Positions 11,150 to 21,950 of a stretch of 64,000 nucleotides of DNA are shown here, piece after piece. The DNA lies in NCBI GenBank assembly GCA_033239005.1, contig BSQZ01000005.1, forward strand, positions 6,123,501 to 6,187,500, in the 5' to 3' direction. The first letter of the stretch is position 1, and every line of letters begins with the position of its first letter. Source of the stretch: Lamellibrachia satsuma. Its lineage: Eukaryota; Annelida; Polychaeta; Sabellida; Siboglinidae. The notes below the pieces were generated by a model, which saw nothing but the letters and a program-made list of their open reading frames with translations, was not told where the DNA came from and made no database searches. The translations under genes were made by a program, and so were the position numbers.

Positions 11150-11530
11150 TTGATTGCATTAAATAGACACGTCCTTATGAGACAATGAAATATGTTTTAC
11201 TAGATTTGGAGCACCATTTGTAAAAAATAATTAAATGCAATTGCTATCTCTTTCTTTTCTGAAAGTGGTTTGTTATTCTTCGTAAAAATGTCGGGATAAA
11301 TTGGTGTGTTGAAATGTTTGTTAATTACGCACTTTAATATTTTCCAGGTATCTTTAACATTGATTTTGTGTAGTGCTGTTTTTAGTGACTCTTAATATAA
11401 CTGTTAATTTGCTTTTATAAGTTTTGTATATATGCACAGATTCAGAATATCTAGGTATAACAATTGCTTTATACAGCCTCTTTTTCTTGACACCAGCACG
11501 TTTTAAACTTTGGTGAACCAAGTTGTCTTG
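11150..11530 (-). pseudogene. LINE ORF2 fossil, left arm of element 1
   Basis: This is the mirror copy of the fossil at 14625-15000. It keeps about 20 bp (ACTTATAAAAGCAAATTAAC on the minus strand) that the right-arm copy has lost. It reads YKTYKSKLTVILR, resembling the linker between endonuclease and RT in LINE polyproteins. Frameshifts and stops are present. Confidence 0.55.
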
Positions 11531-12679
11531 TCAGTGCTACGGTACTCTAGGATGTGATCTCAGGCTAGTGGAATAGTTACTGCAGGCCTTTTTAGACACC
11601 TGGGTAACACGACTGTGAACTACTATTGTTAAGCGAGCACTTAATTCAGAGTTAATTGCGAATTTGTCAAAGAGATTAAATTATGCTATAATGTTCTTGA
11701 CTGGATGTATGAAAGAAAAAGAACAAAGAATGCGCAACGACTGCAATGACATCAGCAACTATTTTAGTATTCGTGTTTCATTGGTAGTTTCGTGAATGGA
11801 AACATTGTTGCAAGCTTTTAAAATGTGTATACGTTCCCGCCGGTAGACACACACGATGCAACAGTTGACATTTTCTTTAACTGCCAGACATTTCGCAGTA
11901 ATTTTCTTTAACTGCGTGACCTGTTATTTTCGTTTGTTGTGACATTTTTGTGTATTTTTATTTACCAGTCTTAACTAATGCGGTTTTTTCACATATATAA
12001 CGCTGTTTTCTAAGTGTGTAACACATTCACTATGTAGTAACGCGTTTAGCTATTCTTCCAATGGCATACACAGTGCAGTCACCACAGCATGTACCATCCG
12101 TTGGCCTTTTTTTTTCATTACTGGTCACCACTTCCACCATTTACCTCCGTCTGACTCTCCCTAAGAGCAACTCCATACATTGCCCCTACATTCACCTGTG
12201 TCCGTAATTTGGTTAGTTAACGACATTTGATACATTGTTACTAAGTACATGACTAGCTGGTATAGAAAAAAAAACGTTAATGCTCATTAGTTTCAAAATA
12301 TCCAGTTATGCATTTAGGGTTACTCCGACAGCGAGATAAAAACTCCGGACGAGAGTGCAGTCGGCAACAAATCGCTTTCGTAATGGGAAGTAAAAATCTA
12401 GCTGTAGGAAAAACACATGCCTTGCAGTAGACACGGTTCCCCATGACACAATAGCCGTCACTGTCTGGTGCAGGCTCCAACGTCCAACACACAGAAGTAG
12501 AAGTGTCAATCTGCCATCAAAATCACACCTGCATGTCAATTTAAACATGTGTCAACTTAGGCACCTAAACTTTAAATTATTTCTGGTGAAATGAAGAAGG
12601 AAGCACTGTTGAATAAGCACAACCAACACACTCTGTGTTGCCCCTCCCTTGTTTTTCTATTGACTAACCCGAGTTGATA

Positions 12680-13481
12680 CAAGATGCATTCCATAGAGGC
12701 AATATGTCTATGTTATTGCAACAGCCTACCTGACACTTGATGTGGTCATTGTCACCTCACTAACCATTACAGGCCAATACTAACTGCGTACGTAACGCTT
12801 TTTACCAAGTATGCAATGCATTCAGCTATATAGTAACGCGTTTAGCTATGTATGTCCGCCTGTCTGTTCGCTATCTTCACTTCCGTCCACTAACATATTC
12901 GTGTACACTCCTGTATAGTCACCCCCATGCACCAGAATATTCATTAATTACTGGTCAGTGCACCCCATCCACAATTGCCCTTTGTAGTCTCTTCAAACAT
13001 TTTATTTACTGCTAATCTCTTCTTTCATTCATCCCCTCCCACTACCCCCTACATTGACCGCCTTTCGTCTACCCCTACAAGAATATCCATCCATTACTGG
13101 CCACCTGCATCTCCATCCACATCCGTCCGTTGACTCTTCATCCATCAATGTTCTCCACCCCCACTCTTCACATCCATCTGACTGCACGAAGTGGCGAAAA
13201 AACGAATTGGCAAAACAACCATTTTCTTGAACTGTGCAACATTTTTTGTGTCGTTTTTGTAACTACGTATGCGTTTTTGTCACATATGTAGCACTGTTTG
13301 CCAAGGATGTAACACATTCACTATGCAACGCGTTTAGCTGTTCTTCCCGTGGCATACACGGTCACCTTAATTAGGTCAAATCTCAACTTAATTAAGGCAA
13401 ATGATTGTATTGTATATAACACTTGGTATTACTCATTATCTACTCTGTCTACATACTTGATTTTATTACTCTACATACTGA
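12680..13481. other. Element 1 central spacer
   Basis: Unpaired DNA between the arms. Around 13190-13370 it contains a degenerate direct copy of left-arm sequence at about 11870-12075 (both end ...CACATTCACTATG...ACGCGTTTAGCT...TTCTTCC, then a GGCATACAC block). It also has another short copy near 12785-12850. The middle is pyrimidine-rich, with repeated CCATCC/CCCCT words. No gene is apparent. Confidence 0.7.
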
Positions 13482-16400
13482 TATCAACTCGGGTTAGTCA
13501 ATAGAAAAACAAGGGAGGGGCAACACAGAGTGTGTTGGTTGTGCTTATTCAACAGTGCTTCCTTCTTCATTTCACCAGAAATAATTTAAAGTTGAGATGC
13601 CTAAGTTGACACATGTTTAAATTGACATGCAGGTGTGATTTTGATGGCAGATTGACACTTCTACTTCTGTGTGTTGGACGTTGGAGCCTGCACCAGACAG
13701 TGACAGCTATTGCGTCATGGGGAACCGTGTCTACTGCAAGGCATGTGTTTTTCCTACAGCTAGATTTTTACTTCCCATTACGAAAGCGATTTGTTGCCGA
13801 CTGCACTCTCGTCCGGAGTTTTTATCTCGCTGTCGGAGTAACCCTAAATGCATAACTGGATATTTTGAAACTAATGAGCATTAACGTTTTTTTCTATACC
13901 AGCTATCATGTACTTAGTAACAATGTATCAAATGTCGTTAACTAACCAAATTACGAACACAGGTGAATGTAGGGGCAATGTATGGAGTTGCTCTTAGGGA
14001 GAGTCAGACGGAGGTAAATGGCGGAAGTGGTGACCAGTAATGGAAAAAAAGGCCAACGGATGGTACATGCTGTGGTGATTGCGCTGTGTATGCCATTGGA
14101 AGAATAGCTAAACGCGTTACTACATAGTGAATGTGTTACACACTTAGAAAACAGCGTTATATATGTGAAAAAACCGCATTAGTTAAGACTGGTAAATAAA
14201 AATACACAAAAATGTCACAACAAACGAAAATAACAGGTCACGCAGTTAAAGAAAATTACTGCGAAATGTCTGGCAGTTAAAGAAAATGTCAACTGTCGCA
14301 TCGTGTGTGTCTACTGGCGGGAACGTATACACATTTTAAAAGCTTGCAACAATGTTTCCATTCACGAAACTACCAATGAAACACGAATACTAAAATAGTT
14401 GCTGATGTCATTGCAGTCGTTGCGCATTCTTTGTTCTTTTTCTTTCATACACCCAGTCAAGAAAATTATAACATAATTTAATCTTTTTGACAAATTCGCA
14501 ATTAACTCTGAATTAAGTGCTCGCTTAACAATAGTAGTTCACAGTCGTGTTAACCAGGTGTCTAAAAAGGCCTGCAGTAACTATTCCACTATCCTGAGAT
14601 CACATCCTAGAGTACCGTAGCACTGACAAGACTTGGTTCACCAAAGTTTAAAACGTGCTGGTGTCAAGAAAAAGAGGCTGTATAAAGCAATTGTTATACC
14701 TAGATATTCTGAATCTGTGCATATATACAAAACAGTTATATTAAGAGTCACTAAAAACAGCACTACAGAAAATCAATGTTAAAGACACCTGGAAAATATT
14801 AAAGTGCGTAATTAACAAACATTTCAAAACACCAATTTATCCCGACATTTTTACGAAGAATAACAAACCACTTTCAGAAAAGAAAGAGATAGCAATTGCA
14901 TTTAATTATTTTTTAACAAATGGTGTTCCAAATCTAGTAAAACATATTTCATTGTCTCATAAGGACGTGTCTATTTAATGCAATCAACGAAGAGCATGCA
15001 AAAAGACAAATGCAACATGTGGTAAACTAATATTTAGGTTCCAAGAATGGTGTGTGTAGTTGTATCTTATAGCATCCAGTTAAACCCTAGCTAAAAGGTT
15101 TATTCCATAGATACAGTAGAACCAGTTACAAAAAAGCACCCGTTAAAAACAGCCACCCCTTAAACCCCGTGTTTTTGTCAGATCTACACATTTGTACATC
15201 TCACCAGCCTCTGTAATCAGACCAGTTTATCTTGGTCACATGGGTTGCCTATTTAGAAGACTCTAATGTGTATGTAGTTTTTTCACCATCCATTTTTGTA
15301 ATGTTATTAAAGCATTTCGCCAGTTTTCAGTTAGGGGTATTGGAATAAAAATAAAAAATATATCATGGTTACATATATCATAATACAATTAAAATAAATA
15401 TGATATCAACTGGATGAAGCTGATATACCCTGCTATATTTATATTATGCATGGATCCCAAGTTCACGGATGTTTGTGTATGAAATATACAGAAACAAAAT
15501 GCGATACCAGGTCAAGGCAGCTGTAGGGGTAGCACTTTTGAAGTAGAATATAATACACAACATATGCAATACGCATACATACACCCAGGATAACAACAAT
15601 AGTGTTGTTGAGATTTTTTTTAGATTGGTCAAAGTGTGCAGTAGGAAAAATATCTAAGGAAAAACCTTTCATATGTTTATATTGTAGATTAGTGATGTTA
15701 AACATATGCTGTCATAGCATCATTGCTTCAATGACGCAGCAACTCAAAGAACGAAGTAGTGCAGATGACAAACTACAGCTCCGTATAGTGCTTACACATT
15801 TCCAATAATTTATATTAAATGCATATTCTAAAACAATAGATAACAATATATCACAACTGTCCTAAGACAAAGAAGAACAACGTACTTTGGGAATAGTATG
15901 TGATTGGAAAATGATGTACTGACAAAGATAGCTATACAATGAGTCATGGCACACATAACTTGGATTAGGACATGTTGAACAGCTGACCGATATGGTTATT
16001 CTCGGTAAAAGAGTATGACAACATAAAATAACCGTGTTTGCCTTATGAGCCTAAAACCAGCAAGGTGGTAGGGAAGACAGCGACAAGTGTGATGCATACA
16101 CCCAGAAGGTATGTAATATAATACTAATAGTAACATATGCTGCGTACATTGTCTTGTGCAGTAACCTATTTCAAGGCATTGCTTAGACAAACAAATAATA
16201 ATGACTCTATAATGTGTCTACATATATCCGTAATAATTAATATTTTGATAGATAATAAAAAAAATAGTACTAAAACAATTTTAAACAGTCAAGTGTCAAT
16301 TGGAAAAGTACACTATGTTATCATTGATTTATAGTACAGCATTGCGACCCAATGAAACATGCATACTGTCTCTTTAAATATACCAATGAGTTTATTTTCC

Positions 16401-18915
16401 AACAAATATTCACATAACTGCTTGATTTTTTTAAACCAAACATGCCATAACTTTGTAAGAAAATTTAAAATGTGTCAGTTTTAACAGGATGTCGGTTAAA
16501 TTCCGGACTTGTCGACATTTATTGTTTGGGTGACTGCTTTTATATTTCTAGTTGATAAGATACAAGGTGAACGGTTTAATTTCGATACGCCACCATAAAA
16601 CGGTATCATATGACCAGATACCCGGTGCGGCCATCTTTTAAACATTCAATAAAAATGGTACAGCAAAAATGACACATGATTTAGAAAATGGTTGAGAAAT
16701 GTCATACAGTTTAAAAAAAGACAGAACTATCACAGGGCTAACGTCATGATGTTATGACGCTCGTACATACAGTTAGCAAATTAAAGTGTACCACAATTAA
16801 TTAAGCTTGGTTATACCATGCAAGTGTACCAAAACAAACATAAACTATACATGCCACATGCAGTTCTTACAACTATGCAGGTTGTCACATCGACCATACC
16901 AGCGCTAGCCGCACCCCGTTCGTTGCTAAGGCAACCGGAGTCCACAGTCCACTCGTTGGTCTATGTGTTTGTACTTACCTCGCCCAGTGTTTTAAGTGCA
17001 AACCTTTCTTCTGTAGCCCGCTCCGAAAGGCGTGGTATTACAATAATAATTCATAATCATATTAAGTAATACTTGTAGTGTTGTTTGTTTATATAACTAA
17101 TTATGCTGACGATTATGTTCATAATTAATTGTTATGTACATCTTATAGTGTTTGGTTAGTTATAACAAATATATTATAGTCATACGCAGAGTTTGTTCTT
17201 TTCTTCACAGAACCTAGCGTGGATAGATTTAAGTGCAAATGACCGGCTTATCGTTAAACTTGTTCAGACTTGCATACGTCCAGTGCGCGAACCAAAGCTC
17301 TAACTACACCACTAATATCACTACAGAAAACCGTGTTATTTATCACGCGTATTTCCCGAGTACCTTAGCATACAGGTGAATGTGGTAAATAATAGTTTCA
17401 ATGCGTTAACATGCAACTAAATAGGGTAATTACTTAGTTAAAAAGCGTTAACATACAGCTAAATGTGGTAATTACTTAGCTAAAAAGCGTTAACATACAG
17501 CTAAATGTGGTAATTACTTAGCTTACAAGCGTTAACATACAGCTAAATGTGGTAATTTCTTAGCTTAAAAGCGTTAACCTATAGCTAAATGCGGTAATTA
17601 CTTAACTAAACTCGTTAACATGTAGCTGTGTTTGGTACTTACTTAGCCTAAAAGCGTTAACGTACAACTAAAAGTGATATTTTCTTTGCTAAAAAAGTTA
17701 ACATAGAGCTAAATGTGGTACATACTTAGCTAAATACGTTAGCACACAATTAAACGTGATACTTAATACGCTAAAAGCGTCAACACACAGCCAAGCGTGG
17801 CATTTACGTAGCTAAAATGTGTTAACATACAAATAAAAGCAATATTTACTTAGCTTAATAGCGTTAACATGCAGATAAACGTGGTAATCACTTAGCTTAA
17901 AAGCATTAAATACGTAACTAAGTGTGACAAAATACATATAAAAGCGGTATTTTCTTAGACAAATCGGTACTCTTTCTCATTACTCGTGCTATGTATGATT
18001 CATACGATAACCAATACCCTAAATATGTTATCTGTACGCATACAGGTCAACTCGTTGATGCATACCCAGCTGTCTTTATTATCCAGACAGGAAGTCACAT
18101 GGTCTACTCTTCTTAGAGAAACGACAAAAAAATTACAATAATGAAACCCGAATTTCATGATTGCTGGCATCGAATAAATTACTGCACAGCATTATGCAAA
18201 TGACGGGTTTATTATTATTTAAAACGCGCATTTCCCGAGTACCAAAATCCACTAGTCAGCTGTTAGTATCGCCTTAATGCGTTCTTTCGGGAACGCGGCA
18301 CAGCGGTGTCATATTACGGAATACAACACGACCGCATTCTTAACATGATGTGTAGCCCGAAACGCGAGCATATACCCACCTCCCCCCAGATGGACACACG
18401 AGCCATTCAGACTCCTTACCTCATTAATCATCCACGATTTTTATGAAACTATAACCGACGAATCGCAGCTCTTTATACCATTCACCGATAACGTACTGAA
18501 CCCTGATTGATTAGCTCTCTCATTCATTGATACCGTACTCAATAACCGCCACGTCAGCGATATGTGGATTTTCCCCAACTAACCGTCACGTTAGCGACAT
18601 ATGGGTTTTTCCCCTGGGTTTTCATTGAATTTAAAAGTGAAATTGAAGTTAAAGTTAAAGCTAAAATAATTTTTTTTTTATTAAATTAAAAATAAAATTA
18701 AAATTAAATAAAAAATTTAATTAAAAATTAAATTAAAAATTACATTAAAAATTAAATTAAAACTGAAATTAAAAATTTAATTACAAATTAAATTAAAACT
18801 TAAATTAAAAATTTAATTAAAAATTAACCGCTACGTCAGCGATATGTGGGTTTTTCCCAGTGTCTATTTTTAGTAACCACCGCTCTTGCGTATCATAAAC
18901 CTCTTACCTACTACT
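13482..18915 (-). repeat. Element 1, right arm
   Basis: Reverse complement of the left arm, slightly shorter. It lacks the outer 130-bp unit found at 7828-7955 and keeps the inner one at about 17225-17350. The same subterminal modules, AT-rich tract and 42-bp array are present in mirror order. Substitutions are scattered through all codon positions of every frame, which is not the pattern of selected coding sequence. Confidence 0.88.
14625..15000 (+). pseudogene. LINE ORF2 fossil, right arm of element 1
   Basis: The plus strand gives KRAGVKKKRLYK, then (after frameshifts) DTWKILKCVINK and EKKEIAIAFNYFFTN. This order is characteristic of the region just upstream of the RT domain in LINE ORF2 proteins (basic linker, TWK...I, IA..FN.FF). 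No endonuclease or RT catalytic motif remains. Because the mirror copy exists, the fossil was in the ancestral arm before the inverted duplication formed. Confidence 0.6.
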
Positions 18916-18921
18916 CCCATA
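18916..18921. repeat. Target-site duplication, right copy (CCCATA)
   Basis: Directly follows the CCTACTACT terminus of element 1 and matches the left copy. It continues into TCATCATTGACGTCAC, the counterpart of TCATCAGTGATGTCAC at 55265. Confidence 0.85.
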
Positions 18922-19370
18922 TCATCATTGACGTCACAAAGCCACGTGGTCGCCCATCTCATTAATTTCGAATGTTACGCGCGCTTTGTGAGTTAGACGC
19001 ATTAAACATCTAATTTTATTTGGAATGTAGTACATACAATATTATCTTTTGTGTATACAATGTAAAAGCTAGTGCCTTGTTATTATTCCCTTTAAACGTT
19101 TTGTCTGACAGCTAACAAAAATGCCGTTTCATCTCATACATTTGTCTTGTCGTTGATATTATTTTAGCTGTGCACACTTAGTCGTAATATGTCGGTTTAG
19201 TTGGATTGAGTGCGCGTTTAATATTCAAACATCTAAATTAGCACACATTTATTCTATAGTATGTCTCATTTCACAGGGTAACACTCTAAGCCCGCATCAA
19301 GCATAAACAATATAAAATGTCTTAGTTGCTGCCATTTCAAAAAGGGTAACGTGGACATAAACACATAATT
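18922..19370. mobile_element. Downstream half of the THAP-type element interrupted by element 1
   Basis: Sequence from 18922 (TCATCATTGACGTCAC...CATCTCATTAATTTCGAA) matches 55265-55340. GGAATGTAGTACATAC...CTAGTGCCTTGTT matches about 56258-56330. With 6905-7136 (matching about 55020-55258) this rebuilds one older repeat split by the insertion. The copy at 55-56 kb carries an extra stretch of about 0.9 kb between the two matches. Confidence 0.7.
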
Positions 19371-19378
19371 CGTCTGAA

Positions 19379-19615
19379 GCACACCAGTTTTAACTCATTT
19401 TAATTATGTTACACACCAGTTTTAACTCATTTTAATTATGTTACACACCAGTTTTAGCTCATTTTAATTATGGTACACACCAGTTTTAGCTCATTTTAAT
19501 TATGTTACACACCAGTTTTAGCTCATTTTAATTCTATAAGACACCAGTTTTAGCTCATTTTAATTCTGTAACACACCAGTTTTTAGCTCATTTTAAGTCG
19601 TTTTAGCTCATTTTA
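19379..19615. repeat. 32-bp tandem repeat
   Basis: About seven copies of a unit built on ACACCAGTTTTAGCTCATTT and TAATTATGTT, starting at 19381, 19413, 19445 and so on. The last copies lose the ACACCAG part and keep only TTTTAGCTCATTT. Confidence 0.9.
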
Positions 19616-19849
19616 ATGTGTTTTACTTATATATGTACAACTGTAGCGCATTTCAACAGGTTTTATCACCCTCATACTTGGCGCGTTTAATGTTTACTAA
19701 TAATAAATAAATAAAATAATTCCATATATAGCAGTTCATCAACTTTCTGTAAAGCCTTTCCACGCCGTATTATGAATGTCCTGCGATGGTTGCACCGACA
19801 TGCGCCAAGTGTTACTACTTATAGTTAAATAGCCTGGTGAAATCATTAC

Positions 19850-19910
19850 CGTATGTTGACCAAACTGCGACCACCAACAGGAGAAACGCTTTAGTCGTTA
19901 ACACATCCAT
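19850..19910 (-). CDS. Candidate signal-peptide exon (alkaline phosphatase exon 1?)
   Basis: Minus strand: ATG at 19910-19908 opens a 20-codon reading (MDVLTTKAFLLLVVAVWS...) with a Lys followed by a Phe-Leu-Leu-Leu-Val-Val hydrophobic core, a good secretory signal. A GTAATG donor follows at 19849, leaving one base. The alkaline phosphatase exon 2 proposed at 4361 needs exactly that phase and would otherwise lack a signal peptide. The join is inferred: intron 1 would be 15.5 kb and contain element 1. Another secreted gene's first exon is the alternative. Upstream (20040-20100) is CpG-containing with an inverted CCAAT word (ATTGG), consistent with a promoter. Confidence 0.4.
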
Positions 19911-20118
19911 AGCGCCCGATGATTGCTTCCCCTCTACGACTTTCATCAGTGTGCCGTCTCGCAGCTCCGCCGGACAGGTCTATCGCGTACGCCGTCAGAC
20001 TGCGGAAATACAGAAGGGCGTTGTTTTTATCGGAGTAGCCCAATCAATCAGACGCGACCGTAGTGCGATTATTTGATTTACTCCGCCAGCCAGACATTGG
20101 CCCGATATTTGTGTGCGC

Positions 20119-20190
20119 GTGCGTGCGTGTGCGTGTGCATGTATATGCGCACGCACGCACGTACGCACGCATGCACGTACCAACATGCAT
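20119..20190. repeat. Alternating purine-pyrimidine tract (GTGCG/GCAC)
   Basis: GTGCGCGTGCGTGCGTGTGC is followed, after a short ATGTATATGCGC, by its rough complement GCACGCACGCACGTACGC. The tract is thus both Z-DNA-prone and able to fold back on itself. Confidence 0.8.
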
Positions 20191-20214
20191 ACATACATAT
20201 GTCGTTGATGTATA

Positions 20215-20785
20215 ATGCCAGGTGTAGGGAAGACCGGGGTTAGTTGTTACAATTTTCAGTTAAAGTCACGTTTTGTGAAAAGTATGTTAGATGCATTATT
20301 TATGTCAACGTATACATTCAATTTACTATTCGTATTAATAAAATGTGCCAGACCAATGATATTCCATGTTAGCTGGATATGTGAATTTTGTATGGTAAAG
20401 TTTTCTTATAATCGTGCAAAACCTTAACTTGGCCACTAGTGGGAAAATCAACTATAGGATGAACCCTACAATGTAGACCCAGTCACACCGAGTCGTGGAA
20501 TGTCCGCTGACCCATTTGTACAACCACGGAAAATCGTTTATATTCGTCTAATCGCGCGACTCGCAAAAAAGGCGTTTTGTAATAGTAACATAATCCTCGT
20601 CCTGGTTTCATGTACAGTTATTTAATACACAGGTAATCCATCATACCAATACAATAATATGATATAATGAGCAATTGTCACCACTCATAATCATCACCCT
20701 TCTAAAAATGTATAACTTTCAAATGAGAAAGAATAAAAATATGTGGTTTTGCTTGAATGATTGTGAACATAATAAGTAGATAACA
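20215..20785. other. No gene recognised
   Basis: A 70-codon open frame (20215-20427) has no recognisable features. The rest is AT-rich. Nothing else is supportable. Confidence 0.4.
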
Positions 20786-20789
20786 CCAG

Positions 20790-21605
20790 ATATCCCATTG
20801 TTGTTATTTGTATTGTTTACCTGTGAGAATTATTTCAAAACTGAAAACATCATTTTAACGAGACAAGATTTAACAAGATTGTGGACAAGGAAGCCATTGG
20901 CTTATTTTAATCTATGTGTAATCCGCCCTCCTGCGATATGTGTCAACCTTGTTTTTAAACATATTCACGCTGCTATCAGTTACACAATATGTAGATAATT
21001 TGTTCCATTCATTGATTGTCCTCTGTGAGAACGAGTACTTTCTGATATCCAATATACACTGATCATTTACTAATGTTACCTCATGTCCTCTAGTTCACAT
21101 CTTAAAAACTAACATCAATTTGATCTCCTCTTAACCTCATTGTCTCTAGCTTTGTTAAACCACATTCTTTCAGTCGTTCTTCATAACTAAGATCTCTCAG
21201 TTCTGAGATGTTTCAGTTGCTTTCCTCTGTATTCTTTCAACCGTATCTATATCCTTCTTACGACATGGTCTCCAAGCTTGTATACAGAACCATTTTCTTG
21301 TATGTTATATTTCTCCCAATCAACCAAACCATTTTATTACCCTTTGAAGCTGCAATACCACACTGCTCTGAAATTTTCATATCAGCGCTTATTGTAACTC
21401 ATAAGTCCTTTTCTTTTACAGTAGTACCTAAAGCAGTATCTCCCATTTTGTAGTTTACATCCAAGTTCCCATGTCCTGTACGTATGCATTTACATTTCCC
21501 AAAATTTAACAACATTTGTAATTTCTCAGACCATTTAACTAATTTGTCTAGATCGTTTTGTAAATGTTGTACAAGTACTGCTTTTACATGTATTTCATTG
21601 CACTT
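20790..21605 (-). pseudogene. CR1-like LINE, ORF2 C-terminal part and 3' tail
   Basis: Minus strand from 21600 downwards: LVKWS, then FGKCKCIRTGHGNLDVNYKM, KDLGVTIS, then GNKMV.LIGRNITYK and, after frameshifts, REHEVTLVND-like sequence. It ends INEWNKLS, VNMFKNKVD and a stop near 20940. This is the standard end of CR1/Jockey-clade ORF2: post-RT region, then the final NxWNxLP and FKxxLD motifs. The shared tail ATAAGCCAATGGCTTCCTTG follows. It is 5'-truncated and broken, and abuts the outer edge of element 2. Confidence 0.75.
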
Positions 21606-21742
21606 AGCCGGGAAAGGTTAATTAAAGACCATATGGTGGACCTCCTTTTAAATTAAAATTAAAATTAAAAATTTAAATTTAAATTAACCGATTTAAATTT
21701 AAATTTCAAATTACAATTTTTATTTAAAAATAAATGAAAACC

Positions 21743-21853
21743 CAGGGGAAAAACCCACATATCGCTGACGTGGCAATTAATTGGGGAAACACACATATCG
21801 CTAACGTGACGGTTAGTTTGGGAAAATCCACATATTGCTGACGTGGCGGTTAT
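21743..21853 (+). repeat. Element 2 subterminal modules
   Basis: Three tandem copies of GGGGAAAAACCCACATATCGC with TGACGTGGC or a close variant, starting at about 21745, 21783 and 21820. The mirror set is at about 30598-30705. In element 1 the first copy is separated from the other two by the AT-rich tract; here the AT-rich tract lies outside all three. Confidence 0.85.
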
Positions 21854-21950
21854 TGAGTACGGTATCAATGAATGAGGGAGCTAATCAATCAGGGTTCAGT
21901 ACGATATCGGTGAATGGTATATAGAGCTGTGATTCGTCGGTTATAGATTT

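Larger units (their letters stand above)
7143..12679 (+). repeat. Element 1, left arm
   Basis: Order from the outer end: terminus (7143-7195), a GGGAAAA...TGACGT module, an AT-rich tract (7230-7400), two more modules (7430-7502), a 130-bp unit (about 7828-7955), a 42-bp minisatellite (8175-8845), a second 130-bp unit (about 8832-8961), single-copy-looking DNA, and a LINE fossil on the minus strand (11150-11530). Short open frames on this arm (for example 9125-9376) recur on the right arm only because the DNA is repeated. Confidence 0.88.
7143..18915. mobile_element. Giant inverted-repeat element 1 (11.8-kb hairpin transposon)
   Basis: Arms of 5537 bp (7143-12679) and 5434 bp (13482-18915) are reverse complements, separated by an 802-bp spacer. 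The outer ends are AGTAGTAGGTAAG and CTTACCTACTACT. A 6-bp direct repeat CCCATA flanks the element, and a relative of the empty site lies at 55259-55290, so both edges are set to the base. The arms carry scattered substitutions and indels; the right arm lacks about 80 bp that the left has near 7870-7950. This argues against a simple assembly mirror artefact. No intact transposase, integrase or polymerase was seen. Known elements with 6-bp duplications and 5'-AG ends include Polintons/Mavericks; elements that are almost all inverted repeat are called fold-back elements. Assignment to either is inference. Confidence 0.88.

Noticed and set aside
12277..12548. Short open frames repeated in both arms of element 1 (also 9125-9376 and the mirrors at 13613-13884 and 16818-17069)
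   Set aside because: They are conserved only because the arms are copies of each other; changes between arms include amino-acid changes, and no domain, start context or splice signal supports them.
7143..18915. Explaining element 1 as an assembly mirror artefact
   Set aside because: Arms differ by substitutions and indels, the spacer is unique, and both flanks match the two sides of a related empty site.
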